Part shown: positions 7,480 through 15,287 of the stretch, in pieces
Layout of the letters: every line of letters begins with the position of its first letter
Position numbering within the stretch: position 1 is the first letter of the stretch
Source of the DNA: JBFXJF01 sp050175155
GTDB lineage: Bacteria > Bacillota > Bacilli > Tepidibacillales > Tepidibacillaceae
Direction of reading: 5' to 3'
Assembly: GCA_050175155.1 (NCBI GenBank)
Contig: JBFXJF010000011.1
Coordinates: 8,949 to 72,948 of the forward strand
DNA length: 64,000 nt
Notes under the pieces: model-generated
What the model was told of the DNA's origin: nothing
Database searches by the model: none
What the model saw: the letters and a program-made list of their open reading frames with translations, nothing else
Made by a program: the position numbers and the translations under genes

Positions 7480-8832
7480 ATGTTCAAGAAGGTATTAGTA
7501 GCTAACAGAGGGGAAATAGCAGTAAGAATAATACGTGCCTGTAAAGAAATGGGAATAAGTACAGTCGCAATATTTTCAGAGGTTGATCGCGATTCTTTAC
7601 ATGTTAGATTAGCAGACGAGGCATATTGCATTGGCCCTAAATCATCTAAAGATTCATATTTGAATTTTACTAATATAATTACAATTGCTAATTTAACCGG
7701 TAGTGATGCAATACATCCGGGCTATGGTTTCTTATCAGAAAATCCTGAATTTGCAGAGATTTGTTTGAATTGTCATATTGAGTTCATTGGTCCTTCCCCG
7801 GAAGCAATACAAAGGATGGGGGATAAAGCTACCGCCAAGGAAACAATGATTAATGCTGGAGTACCTACTGTGCCTGGTTCAGATGGGATTATTGAGGATA
7901 TTGATAATGCTATATTTGTTGCTGAGGAGATAGGTTTTCCTGTTATTATAAAAGCAACTGCTGGTGGTGGTGGAAAAGGAATGCGTTTGGCATATAGTAA
8001 GGAAGATTTAATTAATTCTATGAATATGGCGAGTCAGGAAGCAGAATCAACCTTTGGTAATTCTAAAGTATATTTAGAAAAATATCTTGAAGAACCAAGA
8101 CATATAGAGATACAAATATTGGCTGATAAGTACGGAAGTGTTATTCACCTTGGGGAAAGGGATTGTTCCATACAAAGAAGGCATCAAAAACTTTTAGAAG
8201 AAGCCCCTTCTCCAGTATTAACAGATGAGTTAAGAAAAGATATGGGAGATGCGGCAGTTAAAGCCGCAAAGGCAGTCAAGTATCATGGTGTCGGAACTGT
8301 TGAGTTTTTGCTTGAAAAAGGCAAGTTTTATTTTATGGAAATGAATACAAGAATTCAAGTTGAACATCCGATAACAGAACAAATAACTGGAGTTGACCTT
8401 GTCAAGGAGCAAATAAAAGTAGCTGCAGGTGAAGCATTATCATATATTCAAGAGGATATTAAAATTAAAGGCTGGTCAATAGAGTGTAGAATAAATGCTG
8501 AAAACCCAGCAAAAAACTTCATGCCATCCCCTGGAAAAATCAAGTTCTATCTTCCACCGGGAGGTATAGGTGTAAGGGTTGATAGTTCAGTATATTCAGG
8601 CTACGAAATTTCACCATATTATGATTCAATGATATCTAAACTGATCGTTTGGGGTAACAATAGAGAAGAAGCAATTTCGCGCATGAAAAGGGCGCTAGGT
8701 GAGTTTATAATAGATGGGGTTAATACAACAATTCCTTTTCATCAAAAATTATTAAACCATGAAGCTTATATAAAGGGAGAATATGATACTAAATTTCTTG
8801 AGAAATATCCAATATATAATGAATTAGAATAA
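7480..8832 (+). CDS. accC: Acetyl-CoA carboxylase biotin carboxylase subunit
   Basis: ATP-dependent carboxylation of the biotin on AccB. The protein has the three biotin-carboxylase parts: N-terminal VLVANRGEIAVRIIRACKE, a central ATP-grasp with the glycine-rich loop KATAGGGGKGMRLA, and the C-terminal domain. RDCSIQRRHQKLLEEAPSP and MNTRIQVEHPITEQ carry the bicarbonate/biotin-site residues. 450 residues, the normal length; ATG preceded by AAAGGGGTG, 20 bp after accB. Confidence 0.97.
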   Translation: MFKKVLVANRGEIAVRIIRACKEMGISTVAIFSEVDRDSLHVRLADEAYCIGPKSSKDSYLNFTNIITIANLTGSDAIHPGYGFLSENPEFAEICLNCHIEFIGPSPEAIQRMGDKATAKETMINAGVPTVPGSDGIIEDIDNAIFVAEEIGFPVIIKATAGGGGKGMRLAYSKEDLINSMNMASQEAESTFGNSKVYLEKYLEEPRHIEIQILADKYGSVIHLGERDCSIQRRHQKLLEEAPSPVLTDELRKDMGDAAVKAAKAVKYHGVGTVEFLLEKGKFYFMEMNTRIQVEHPITEQITGVDLVKEQIKVAAGEALSYIQEDIKIKGWSIECRINAENPAKNFMPSPGKIKFYLPPGGIGVRVDSSVYSGYEISPYYDSMISKLIVWGNNREEAISRMKRALGEFIIDGVNTTIPFHQKLLNHEAYIKGEYDTKFLEKYPIYNELE

Positions 8833-8850
8833 TCATAGACTAGAAAAAAA

Positions 8851-8879
8851 TTGAAATATTATCCTTTAATTGATATAAT
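8851..8879 (+). promoter_or_regulatory. Sigma-A promoter of the Asp23/amaP cluster
   Basis: TTGAAA (8851-8856) and TATAAT (8874-8879) are separated by 17 bp, a near-consensus vegetative promoter 27 bases before the first gene. It suggests the cluster has its own transcript besides accBC read-through. Confidence 0.75.
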
Positions 8880-8905
8880 TAAAGAAAATCGGAGGTAATA
8901 ATTAT

Positions 8906-9253
8906 ATGAGTATTATCAAAACGAATAACATCGATGAAGATAATTTTGGAACTGTTCGCATATCTCCTCAAGCAATTGAGACAATTGCAAAGATAAGTAT
9001 ATTAGAAATAGATGGAATTACAGGGATTAATACTAGTTTTTTTGGGAGAAATAAGGATACTGGAAAAGGAATTAAGGTTAAGATAAGTGAAAAGGACGTT
9101 ATTCTAGATGTTTCTCTAAATATTAAATATGGTTATTCAATTCCAGATTTAGCTAATCAAATACAGGTAAATGTAAAGGAATATATTGAGAGTATGGTTG
9201 GATTAGAGGTTCTAGAAGTTAATGTCTATTTTAGCAATATAATAATTGAATAA
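8906..9253 (+). CDS. Asp23/Gls24 family envelope stress protein
   Basis: A 115-residue Asp23/Gls24 family protein (DUF322): GTVRISPQAIETIAKISILEIDGITGI is the standard N-terminal signature (here FGTVRISPQAIETIA..., EIDGITGI), followed by VKISEKDVILDVSLNIKYGYSIPDLANQIQ-like strands and helices. In Staphylococcus, Asp23 binds the AmaP anchor at the membrane during alkaline or wall stress. The next gene encodes an AmaP-like protein, so a membrane-tethered complex is likely. Bacillus has the related yqhY beside accBC, matching this order. ATG behind GGAGG. Confidence 0.9.
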   Translation: MSIIKTNNIDEDNFGTVRISPQAIETIAKISILEIDGITGINTSFFGRNKDTGKGIKVKISEKDVILDVSLNIKYGYSIPDLANQIQVNVKEYIESMVGLEVLEVNVYFSNIIIE

Positions 9254-9283
9254 GATATTAGTATTAATTCAGGAGGATATTTT

Positions 9284-9844
9284 ATGAGTATATTTGATAG
9301 GTTTGTATTATTTATTTTTAGTGTGGCGGTTATATTATTAGCTGCACTTTCTTTATTAACAGGGTTTGGATTTTATAGCCAGACATATGTTAATACTATC
9401 GTCGATTCTTTATATCATGATTATGACATTAAACTAACCTTCATAAGTGCAAGCATAATCTTCGTTATAATTGGAATTTTTTTAGTAATAAGAAGTATGT
9501 ATTCAAAAAAAGAGATGACTTTCTCGACTAACTCAACCGATTATGGTCAAATAAAAATCTCCTTAGAAACCTTAGAAAATATTGCTTTAGGGTCTGTTTT
9601 ATCGGTTAAAGGACCAAAAGAACCTAAGGTTAAGGTGCGGATTGAAGAGGATGAAAGCGCAGCATTTATCATAAAAGTCTTAGTTGATGGAGAAACACCA
9701 ATTCCTCAATTGAGCGAGGAAATCCAACATAATGTAAAAGATAATATTGAAAAAATTACTGGTCTTTCTGTAAATCAAGTCCATATTGTAGTAACTAATG
9801 TTAGTAATAATAAGATTAATAAGAAAAAATCTAAGTTGGAGTAG
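9284..9844 (+). CDS. amaP: Alkaline shock response membrane anchor protein AmaP
   Basis: Two N-terminal transmembrane helices (FVLFIFSVAVILLAALSLLTG and LTFISASIIFVIIGIFLVI) are followed by an Asp23-like soluble domain (GQIKISLETLENIALGSV... and VKDNIEKITGLSVNQVHIVV) and a basic tail KINKKKSKLE. This is the layout of AmaP, the anchor for Asp23. 186 residues, ATG behind AGGAGG. It lies between the Asp23 gene and a DUF2273 gene, a recurrent trio in Firmicutes. Confidence 0.85.
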   Translation: MSIFDRFVLFIFSVAVILLAALSLLTGFGFYSQTYVNTIVDSLYHDYDIKLTFISASIIFVIIGIFLVIRSMYSKKEMTFSTNSTDYGQIKISLETLENIALGSVLSVKGPKEPKVKVRIEEDESAAFIIKVLVDGETPIPQLSEEIQHNVKDNIEKITGLSVNQVHIVVTNVSNNKINKKKSKLE

Positions 9845-9855
9845 GGGTGTTCAAA

Positions 9856-10071
9856 ATGATAGGTAGGTTAATTGAAGAACATCCAGGAATGTTGATTGGA
9901 ATTTCTGTTGGATTAGTATTAGGTTTTATCTTTTTATTGGTTGGTTTCTGGAAAACAATTATATTTTTAGCATTTGTACTTATTGGGTTGTATATAGGTA
10001 AAAGATTTGATAGCGATGAAAGCTTCAAAGAAATTTTACAAGAATTTTTGCCTGATAAATTTTTTAAATAA
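9856..10071 (+). CDS. DUF2273 small membrane protein
   Basis: A 71-residue protein with two hydrophobic helices (GMLIGISVGLVLGFIFLLVG and TIIFLAFVLIGLYIGKRFD) and a short C-terminal tail. This matches the DUF2273 family that accompanies Asp23/AmaP. It is probably a further subunit of the membrane stress complex; its molecular role is unknown. ATG at 9856 is used because TAGGGGTG at 9842-9849 is then correctly spaced; the GTG at 9847 lies inside that site. Confidence 0.82.
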   Translation: MIGRLIEEHPGMLIGISVGLVLGFIFLLVGFWKTIIFLAFVLIGLYIGKRFDSDESFKEILQEFLPDKFFK

Positions 10072-10072
10072 A

Positions 10073-10099
10073 ACCACCTGTATGGTGGTCTTTTATTTT
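10073..10099 (+). terminator. Terminator after the Asp23/AmaP cluster
   Basis: A short GC-containing stem (ACCACC 10073-10078 with GGTGGT 10084-10089) is followed by a run rich in T (CTTTTATTTTT). Confidence 0.75.
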
Positions 10100-10146
10100 T
10101 GATATGATAATATAGAATAAGTTCAACATACATAAGGAGTAGTAAT

Positions 10147-10554
10147 ATGAAACGTAGAGAATTAAGGGAAATAGTTTTACAATCATTGTTTCAAATTGAT
10201 TTTTCAGATGCCGAGGTTGAGGATGTCTTTGCTTATTTACAGGAAGAAAAAGAACTGGATAATAAGGACTTAGCCTTTATCGGAGGTAAAGTAAATGGAA
10301 CTTTAGCTCATCTAGAGGAGGTTGACAAACAGATATCAAAATACCTAAAAGATTGGACATTCGAGAGAATTCCGAACGTAGATCGTGCTATTCTTAGAAT
10401 GTCAGTTTATGAAATGCTGTTTGAAAGAGAAACATCTTATAAAATAGTGTTAAATGAAGCTATTGAGATGGCAAAAGAGTTTAGTACTGTTGAATCAGGG
10501 AAATTCGTAAATGGTGTACTTGGATCTTTTGTTAAAGATAATTTAAAGGGGTAA
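10147..10554 (+). CDS. nusB: Transcription antitermination factor NusB
   Basis: NusB with S10 (NusE) binds boxA RNA and supports rRNA antitermination. The 135-residue protein starts RRELREIVLQSLFQIDFSD and contains LDNKDLAFIGGKVNGT, ERIPNVDRAILRMSVYEML and VLNEAIEMAKEFSTVESGKF, all classic NusB segments. AAGGAG lies 7 bases before the ATG. It opens the nusB-folD-xseAB-ispA block; folD begins 5 bases after its stop codon. Confidence 0.97.
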   Translation: MKRRELREIVLQSLFQIDFSDAEVEDVFAYLQEEKELDNKDLAFIGGKVNGTLAHLEEVDKQISKYLKDWTFERIPNVDRAILRMSVYEMLFERETSYKIVLNEAIEMAKEFSTVESGKFVNGVLGSFVKDNLKG

Positions 10555-10559
10555 TGCAA

Positions 10560-11408
10560 ATGACAGCAAAAATTATAAGTGGACAAGAAGTATCTAATTC
10601 TATAAAAGAAAAATTAAAGCTGGAGGTTTTGGAACTATCTAAAGAAGGGGTTGTTCCAAAATTAACCGTTATTCTTGTAGGCAACGACCCTGCTTCACAA
10701 TCATATGTAAAAGGTAAAGAAAAAACAAGCGCAGAAATAGGAATAATTTCTGAAATAATTAGAATGGAAGAGTCGACGACACAGGAGAAACTACTATCTG
10801 AAATAGATCGACTAAACAACGATAATTCTGTTAATGGTCTTTTAGTTCAGCTTCCACTTCCAAAACATATCGATGAAAAAGCAGTTATTAATGCAATTAA
10901 TCCAGTAAAAGACGTTGATGGATTTCATCCAGTTACTGTTGGAAGGATGATGATAGGCGATGATTCTTACCTGCCATGTACTCCTTATGGAATAATTGAG
11001 TTAATTAAATATACAGGCACGGATATTAAAGGCAAACATGCTGTTATTGTTGGCAGGAGTAATATTGTAGGCAAACCTGTTTCAATTTTATTATTAAGAG
11101 AAGATGCTACAGTTACAATCTGTCATTCTAAAACAAAAAATATAAAAGAAATTACAAAACAAGCAGATATTTTAATTGCAGCTGTGGGTAAACCAAAAAT
11201 GATTACAAAAGAATATCTATCGCCCGGAGTTATTGTAATAGATGTTGGGACTAATCTTGTTGATGGAAAATGGGTTGGAGATTGTGATTTTGAAGAAATA
11301 TCAAAAATAGCAAGTTATATTACTCCAGTACCTGGAGGCGTAGGTCCAATGACGAGAACAATGTTAATTAAAAATACTATTGAGGCCGCTAGAAGAATGA
11401 ATGATTAA
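10560..11408 (+). CDS. folD: Bifunctional methylenetetrahydrofolate dehydrogenase/cyclohydrolase FolD
   Basis: It interconverts 5,10-methylene-, methenyl- and 10-formyl-tetrahydrofolate. Signature sequences include PKLTVILVGNDPASQSYVKGK with the catalytic Lys in YVKGKEK, VQLPLPKHID, PVKDVDGFHPVTVG, PCTPYGI and the nucleotide-binding VIVGRSNIVGKPVS, ending PVPGGVGPMTRTML. 282 residues. ATG at 10560 is chosen because AAGGGG at 10546-10551 is then spaced correctly; the ATG at 10554 overlaps the nusB stop and is too close. Confidence 0.97.
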   Translation: MTAKIISGQEVSNSIKEKLKLEVLELSKEGVVPKLTVILVGNDPASQSYVKGKEKTSAEIGIISEIIRMEESTTQEKLLSEIDRLNNDNSVNGLLVQLPLPKHIDEKAVINAINPVKDVDGFHPVTVGRMMIGDDSYLPCTPYGIIELIKYTGTDIKGKHAVIVGRSNIVGKPVSILLLREDATVTICHSKTKNIKEITKQADILIAAVGKPKMITKEYLSPGVIVIDVGTNLVDGKWVGDCDFEEISKIASYITPVPGGVGPMTRTMLIKNTIEAARRMND

Positions 11409-11438
11409 AAATTAACTTTTAAAACGGAGGGTATTTCA

Positions 11439-12797
11439 TTGTCTGAGCAAAGCAATATATATTCAATAAAAGAATTAACGAATTATATAAAAACTAAATT
11501 TGACAATGATTCAACTCTTACCAATGTATGGGTACGTGCAGAGATATCTAATTTTACTAATCATTCTAGCGGGCATATGTATTTTACATTAAAGGATGAA
11601 GGAAGCAGATTGCGTGCAATAATGTTTTCAGGTACTAATCGATATTTAAAATTTCTTCCAAAAGACGGAACCAAAGTAATTGCCAGAGGATACGTTTCAG
11701 TTTTTGAACGTGATGGTCAATATCAATTTTATGTTCAAGAAATGCAACCAGATGGATTAGGTCAATTATATCTAGAATATGAGGAATTAAAAAAGAAATT
11801 GGCAGAGGAAGGGTTATTTGCACCTGAATATAAAAAACCTCTACCGTTATTCCCACGAACTATAGGAATTATTACCTCTTCAACAGGAGCGGCAATAAGA
11901 GATATAATAACTACGATTAATCGAAGATATCCTTATGTTAGGTTAATCGTGTTTCCTGTTTTAGTACAGGGAAAGGGAGCAGGTCAATCAATATCAAGGG
12001 CAATTAATAAATTAAATGAGGATGATGGGATAGATTTAATAATAGTTGGCCGTGGTGGGGGTTCAATAGAAGAATTATGGGCTTTCAATGAGGAGTTAGT
12101 TGCTAGGAGCATATTCCAATCCCAGATACCTATTATTAGTGCTGTAGGACACGAAACAGATTTTACAATAGCTGATTTTGTAGCTGATGTTCGAGCAGCT
12201 ACTCCAACTGCAGCTGCCGAGTTAGCAGTACCAAATAAAAACGAAATAATGAGTAATGTTATTAATTTAGAAAATAGATTAAAAAAACAGTTTGAAACAA
12301 AATATAAGGATTCTAAAAATTTACTATCACAACTTCTTAATTCGATTGTTTTTAGAAGACCAAAACAATACATATTAGAAAACTTACAAATTGTTGACCA
12401 TTTTGAGAAACGTTTGTATCATTCCATAAAATTAAATACTTCAGTTCATAAAGGTAGAGTTATAATTTCATACCATAAACTTTTACAATTAAAGCCTAGT
12501 TATAAATTAAAAAATGAGAAAGATAAACTATTTTTAATGGAAAAGCGTTTACTACGCGAAATAAAAACAGCAGGAGAATTTAGGGGCAATAAATTAGACT
12601 CGCTTAATAAACAATTAGATGCTTTAAGTCCTTTAAAGGTTATGGGCAGGGGGTATTCAATAGTTTACGATGAAACTGAGAAAAAAATAATTAGATCAAC
12701 TGAAGATGTACAAGTAGGCGATTTATTAAGTGTAAGGATACAAAAGGGTAAATTAAATTGCAAAGTCATGGGTATGGGGGATGTTAAGGGTGAATAA
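11439..12797 (+). CDS. xseA: Exodeoxyribonuclease VII large subunit
   Basis: Catalytic subunit of the single-strand-specific exonuclease VII. The N-terminal OB-fold (LTNVWVRAEISNFTNHSSGHMYFTLKDE, quoted in parts) is followed by the catalytic domain with TSSTGAAIRDI, DLIIVGRGGGSIEELWAFN, SAVGHETDFTIADFVADVRA and PTAAAEL. A coiled-coil region and a short C-terminal domain with GRGYSIV follow. 452 residues; TTG start behind CGGAGGG. The 3' end overlaps xseB. Confidence 0.97.
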   Translation: MSEQSNIYSIKELTNYIKTKFDNDSTLTNVWVRAEISNFTNHSSGHMYFTLKDEGSRLRAIMFSGTNRYLKFLPKDGTKVIARGYVSVFERDGQYQFYVQEMQPDGLGQLYLEYEELKKKLAEEGLFAPEYKKPLPLFPRTIGIITSSTGAAIRDIITTINRRYPYVRLIVFPVLVQGKGAGQSISRAINKLNEDDGIDLIIVGRGGGSIEELWAFNEELVARSIFQSQIPIISAVGHETDFTIADFVADVRAATPTAAAELAVPNKNEIMSNVINLENRLKKQFETKYKDSKNLLSQLLNSIVFRRPKQYILENLQIVDHFEKRLYHSIKLNTSVHKGRVIISYHKLLQLKPSYKLKNEKDKLFLMEKRLLREIKTAGEFRGNKLDSLNKQLDALSPLKVMGRGYSIVYDETEKKIIRSTEDVQVGDLLSVRIQKGKLNCKVMGMGDVKGE

Positions 12798-13047
12798 AAT
12801 AACTGATGAACAGATTAAGGAATTGTCTTTCGAACAAGCAACAGAACGACTAGAGTCTATTGTTAATATGCTCGAATCTGGAGAAGTAGCTTTAGAAAAC
12901 TCAATTGAGCTTTTTCATGAGGGAATGAAATTAGCAAAACATTGTCATCAAAAATTAGAAAAAGCAGAATTTAAGATTGATAAAATTCTCGAGAAAGATG
13001 GAGAATTAATTACAAGACCATTTGAATACGAGGAAGATAAGGAGTAG
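12790..13047 (+). CDS. xseB: Exodeoxyribonuclease VII small subunit
   Basis: The helical small subunit that binds the XseA coiled coil. LSFEQATERLESIVNMLESGEVALENSIELF is the family signature (LSFEQATERLE, LESGEVALENS). GTG at 12790 gives 85 residues with GGGGG at 12776-12780 suitably spaced. The ATG at 12781 adds three residues but abuts the site. The start lies inside xseA, so translation is coupled. Confidence 0.93.
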   Translation: MNKITDEQIKELSFEQATERLESIVNMLESGEVALENSIELFHEGMKLAKHCHQKLEKAEFKIDKILEKDGELITRPFEYEEDKE

Positions 13048-13055
13048 TTTATAGT

Positions 13056-13961
13056 ATGAATAATCAGACAGATTTAGTTGTAGGTTATTTAAATGAAAAG
13101 GCTGGTTTAATAAATAACTATATTACTCAATTAATTCCGAGTGTAGAAGTTCCTAAGTTATTAAAAGAAGCAATGGAATATTCTCTTTTAGCTGGAGGGA
13201 AAAGAATAAGACCCATTTTTACACTTGCAACATATGAAGCTTTTGGTAAAGATAGCACTGATATTCTTCCTATAGCTTGCTGTGTTGAATTACTTCATAC
13301 ATATTCTCTAATACATGATGATTTACCATCTATGGATAATGACGACTATCGTAGAGGGAAGTTGACTAATCATAAAGTTTTTGGTGAAGCAATTGCCATA
13401 TTGGCTGGGGATGCTTTATTAACGCACTCATTCGGTAATATTGCTAAATTTTTGAGAAGTAACCAAGATCTTTCAAAAGATGATTCACTAAAAATTATCG
13501 AAGAATTCTCTCAATATTCAGGAGCTACGGGGATGGTTGGTGGTCAAGTAGTTGATTTTTTAGGTGATAAGGAAAAAACATCATATACTGATTTAATATA
13601 TACACATACACACAAAACAGGAGATTTAATAACTTTTTCTGTTCGACTTGGTGGAATTCTTGCTGGGGCAAACCAAATGCAACTAGAAAAATTAACTCAG
13701 TATGGACGTAATGTTGGGTTGGCCTTTCAAATTCAAGACGACATATTAGATATAATTGGTGATGAAACTAAATTAGGCAAAAAGGTCGGTAGTGATCAGT
13801 TGAACGAAAAGGTAACTTATCCATCGTTTAAGGGAATCGATGTTTCAAAAGAAGATGTTAACAAGTTGATAATATTAGCAAAGGAAGCCATTAGCGATAT
13901 CGACATTAACTCAAATAATTTAGACAAGATAGCAGAATTTATTATTAACAGAGAAATCTAA
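13056..13961 (+). CDS. ispA: Polyprenyl diphosphate synthase (farnesyl/geranylgeranyl type)
   Basis: A head-to-tail prenyltransferase that condenses isopentenyl diphosphate with allylic diphosphates. Both Asp-rich Mg2+-binding motifs are present: IHDDLPSMDNDDYRRG (first) and QIQDDILDIIGD (second). The basic substrate loop GGKRIRP lies near residue 50. At 301 residues it fits the IspA class that makes C15 (or C20) products; chain length cannot be settled by eye. It follows xseB by 8 bases and precedes the noncoding RNA locus, then dxs. Confidence 0.94.
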   Translation: MNNQTDLVVGYLNEKAGLINNYITQLIPSVEVPKLLKEAMEYSLLAGGKRIRPIFTLATYEAFGKDSTDILPIACCVELLHTYSLIHDDLPSMDNDDYRRGKLTNHKVFGEAIAILAGDALLTHSFGNIAKFLRSNQDLSKDDSLKIIEEFSQYSGATGMVGGQVVDFLGDKEKTSYTDLIYTHTHKTGDLITFSVRLGGILAGANQMQLEKLTQYGRNVGLAFQIQDDILDIIGDETKLGKKVGSDQLNEKVTYPSFKGIDVSKEDVNKLIILAKEAISDIDINSNNLDKIAEFIINREI

Positions 13962-14011
13962 AAAGTACGTTATAAGATTGGAGTTATTTGTAATAATTAA
14001 CTTTTACTTTT

Positions 14012-14040
14012 TTGTTACGTATATAATAATATGTTATAAT
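14012..14040 (+). promoter_or_regulatory. Sigma-A promoter of OLE RNA with extended -10
   Basis: TTGTTA (14012-14017), a 17-bp spacer and TATAAT (14035-14040). TG at 14032-14033 gives an extended -10 (TGTTATAAT). The predicted start is near 14047, just before the terminal stem of the RNA. Confidence 0.75.
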
Positions 14041-14046
14041 ATATAT

Positions 14047-14650
14047 TGGTGTATGAGTGGTGCAGTATTCTAGTCAATCTACTTATTCTGAAGACGGGAC
14101 TAAAAAACCGTTAAAGGGCATATCGATGAAGTTCTTGGTGCTGGCTTTTGACGCCCAGTCAGGGGTCGGTACTGAGAGTTAAGGTTAGAGGGCGATCCGC
14201 AATGGCATGTGGGCGTTGACCCTCTCTCCGTGGAGGCCCAAGTTCGTAGCGGTAAGGTATCATCTTTATTGCTATGGTTTGGGGTATGAACCTGCATGCG
14301 GGAGTATATTTTTGTGTGCAGCGTAGCCTGCCATGAGTGAAATAGTTGGGAGTATAGGATAACAATCTTTTTTACTTGGCCGAGTGATAAAGATTGTTCT
14401 ATATGAAACCTATATTGCAAAAGAGGCTAGGGATAAGTTAAGGGTTGTAGAGGAAAACTCCTAGACTGTTTTAATAAAGGCTCTTTAGGGATTAAAGTGT
14501 GTACTAAGTGGTAATCTAGTCCAATGTTTGGTGACTTCATTGAGGAGAGCGTAAGGGGAAACTACCTTTTTGGCGACGAGAAGGTGACTCTCTTGGGAAA
14601 ACCTACTAGACCTAAGACACAGTGTTTACCTAAAGAGTAGCCACTCAATA
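14047..14650 (+). ncRNA. ole: OLE RNA (ornate, large, extremophilic RNA)
   Basis: A ~700-bp stretch between ispA and oapA has no plausible + strand gene and is much richer in G+C than its surroundings. The ends pair: TGAGTGG (14054-14060) with CCACTCA (14641-14647). Internal hairpins are evident, for example AACAATCTTT (14361-14370) with AAAGATTGTT (14389-14398). About 600 nt, the operon order nusB-folD-xseAB-ispA-RNA-oapA-dxs, and the following membrane-protein gene match OLE RNA of Bacillus halodurans. That RNA forms a membrane ribonucleoprotein linked to cold, alcohol and Mg2+ stress responses. Ends are inferred from the promoter and closing stem; I could not run a covariance model. Confidence 0.9.
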
Positions 14651-14678
14651 TATAATACAAATAGGAGAAAAACATAAT

Positions 14679-15287
14679 ATGAGTAGTGCTTTTAGAAACT
14701 CTTTACGATGGAGTTTAATTATTTTTTTTGTTACTTTAATACTTGCATTTATCATTACTATTATTTCTACTAGTATTTTAGCTGGAGTAAGTTGGGTAAT
14801 GGGGATGTTGGTAGTTTTTTTTATAGTTATTATTGGAGTTATGTTTGACATTATAGGATTAGCAGCAGCTGTTGCTAAGGAAGAACCCTTCCATTCAATG
14901 GCATCAGAGAAATTGAACGGTTCTAAAGAGGCTATAAGAATAGTTCGAAATGCAGCAAGATTTTCAAACATTTGTAACGATGTTATTGGTGATACATGTG
15001 GAATTATTAGCGGCGTTGCAACTGCAACAGTAGTGATAGAATTAGTTGGAGCTTTTGAAAAAGAGTCAGATCAGTACTTTTATTACATAATATCAGTTTT
15101 ATTCACATCAATAGTTGCTGCCTTAACTGTTGGAGGTAAAGCGGTCGGTAAATTTCTCGCGATAAATTACTCAACTGAAATAACTTTAATTATGGGTAAA
15201 TTCTTTTTCTTCACTGATAAGAATTTTAACATTTCTATTTTTAAAAAGAAGACGAAGTTGAAAGCAGGGGGAAGAAATGGATCTTAA
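14679..15287 (+). CDS. oapA: OLE-associated protein OapA (membrane protein)
   Basis: A 202-residue integral membrane protein. Two long N-terminal helices (about residues 12-33 and 36-60) run into the conserved DIIGLAAAVAKEEPFHSMAS. A basic amphipathic middle and two C-terminal helices follow. The DxxxD motif reported for OapA is present as NDVIGD (Asp101/Asp105). The family binds OLE RNA and carries it to the membrane, and is distantly reminiscent of CNNM/DUF21 Mg2+ transporters. ATG behind AGGAG, 32 bases after the RNA's closing stem. The end overlaps dxs by 11 bases. Position next to the RNA makes the identification strong. Confidence 0.9.
   Translation: MSSAFRNSLRWSLIIFFVTLILAFIITIISTSILAGVSWVMGMLVVFFIVIIGVMFDIIGLAAAVAKEEPFHSMASEKLNGSKEAIRIVRNAARFSNICNDVIGDTCGIISGVATATVVIELVGAFEKESDQYFYYIISVLFTSIVAALTVGGKAVGKFLAINYSTEITLIMGKFFFFTDKNFNISIFKKKTKLKAGGRNGS

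Noticed and set aside
11984..12373. 129-codon open frame on the - strand inside xseA
   Set aside because: Antisense shadow of conserved XseA motifs without a start signal.
14100..14420. A 106-codon open frame, and a shorter one nested within it, on the - strand of the OLE region
   Set aside because: They have no ribosome binding site, resemble no family and are explained by the G+C-rich structured RNA on the + strand.
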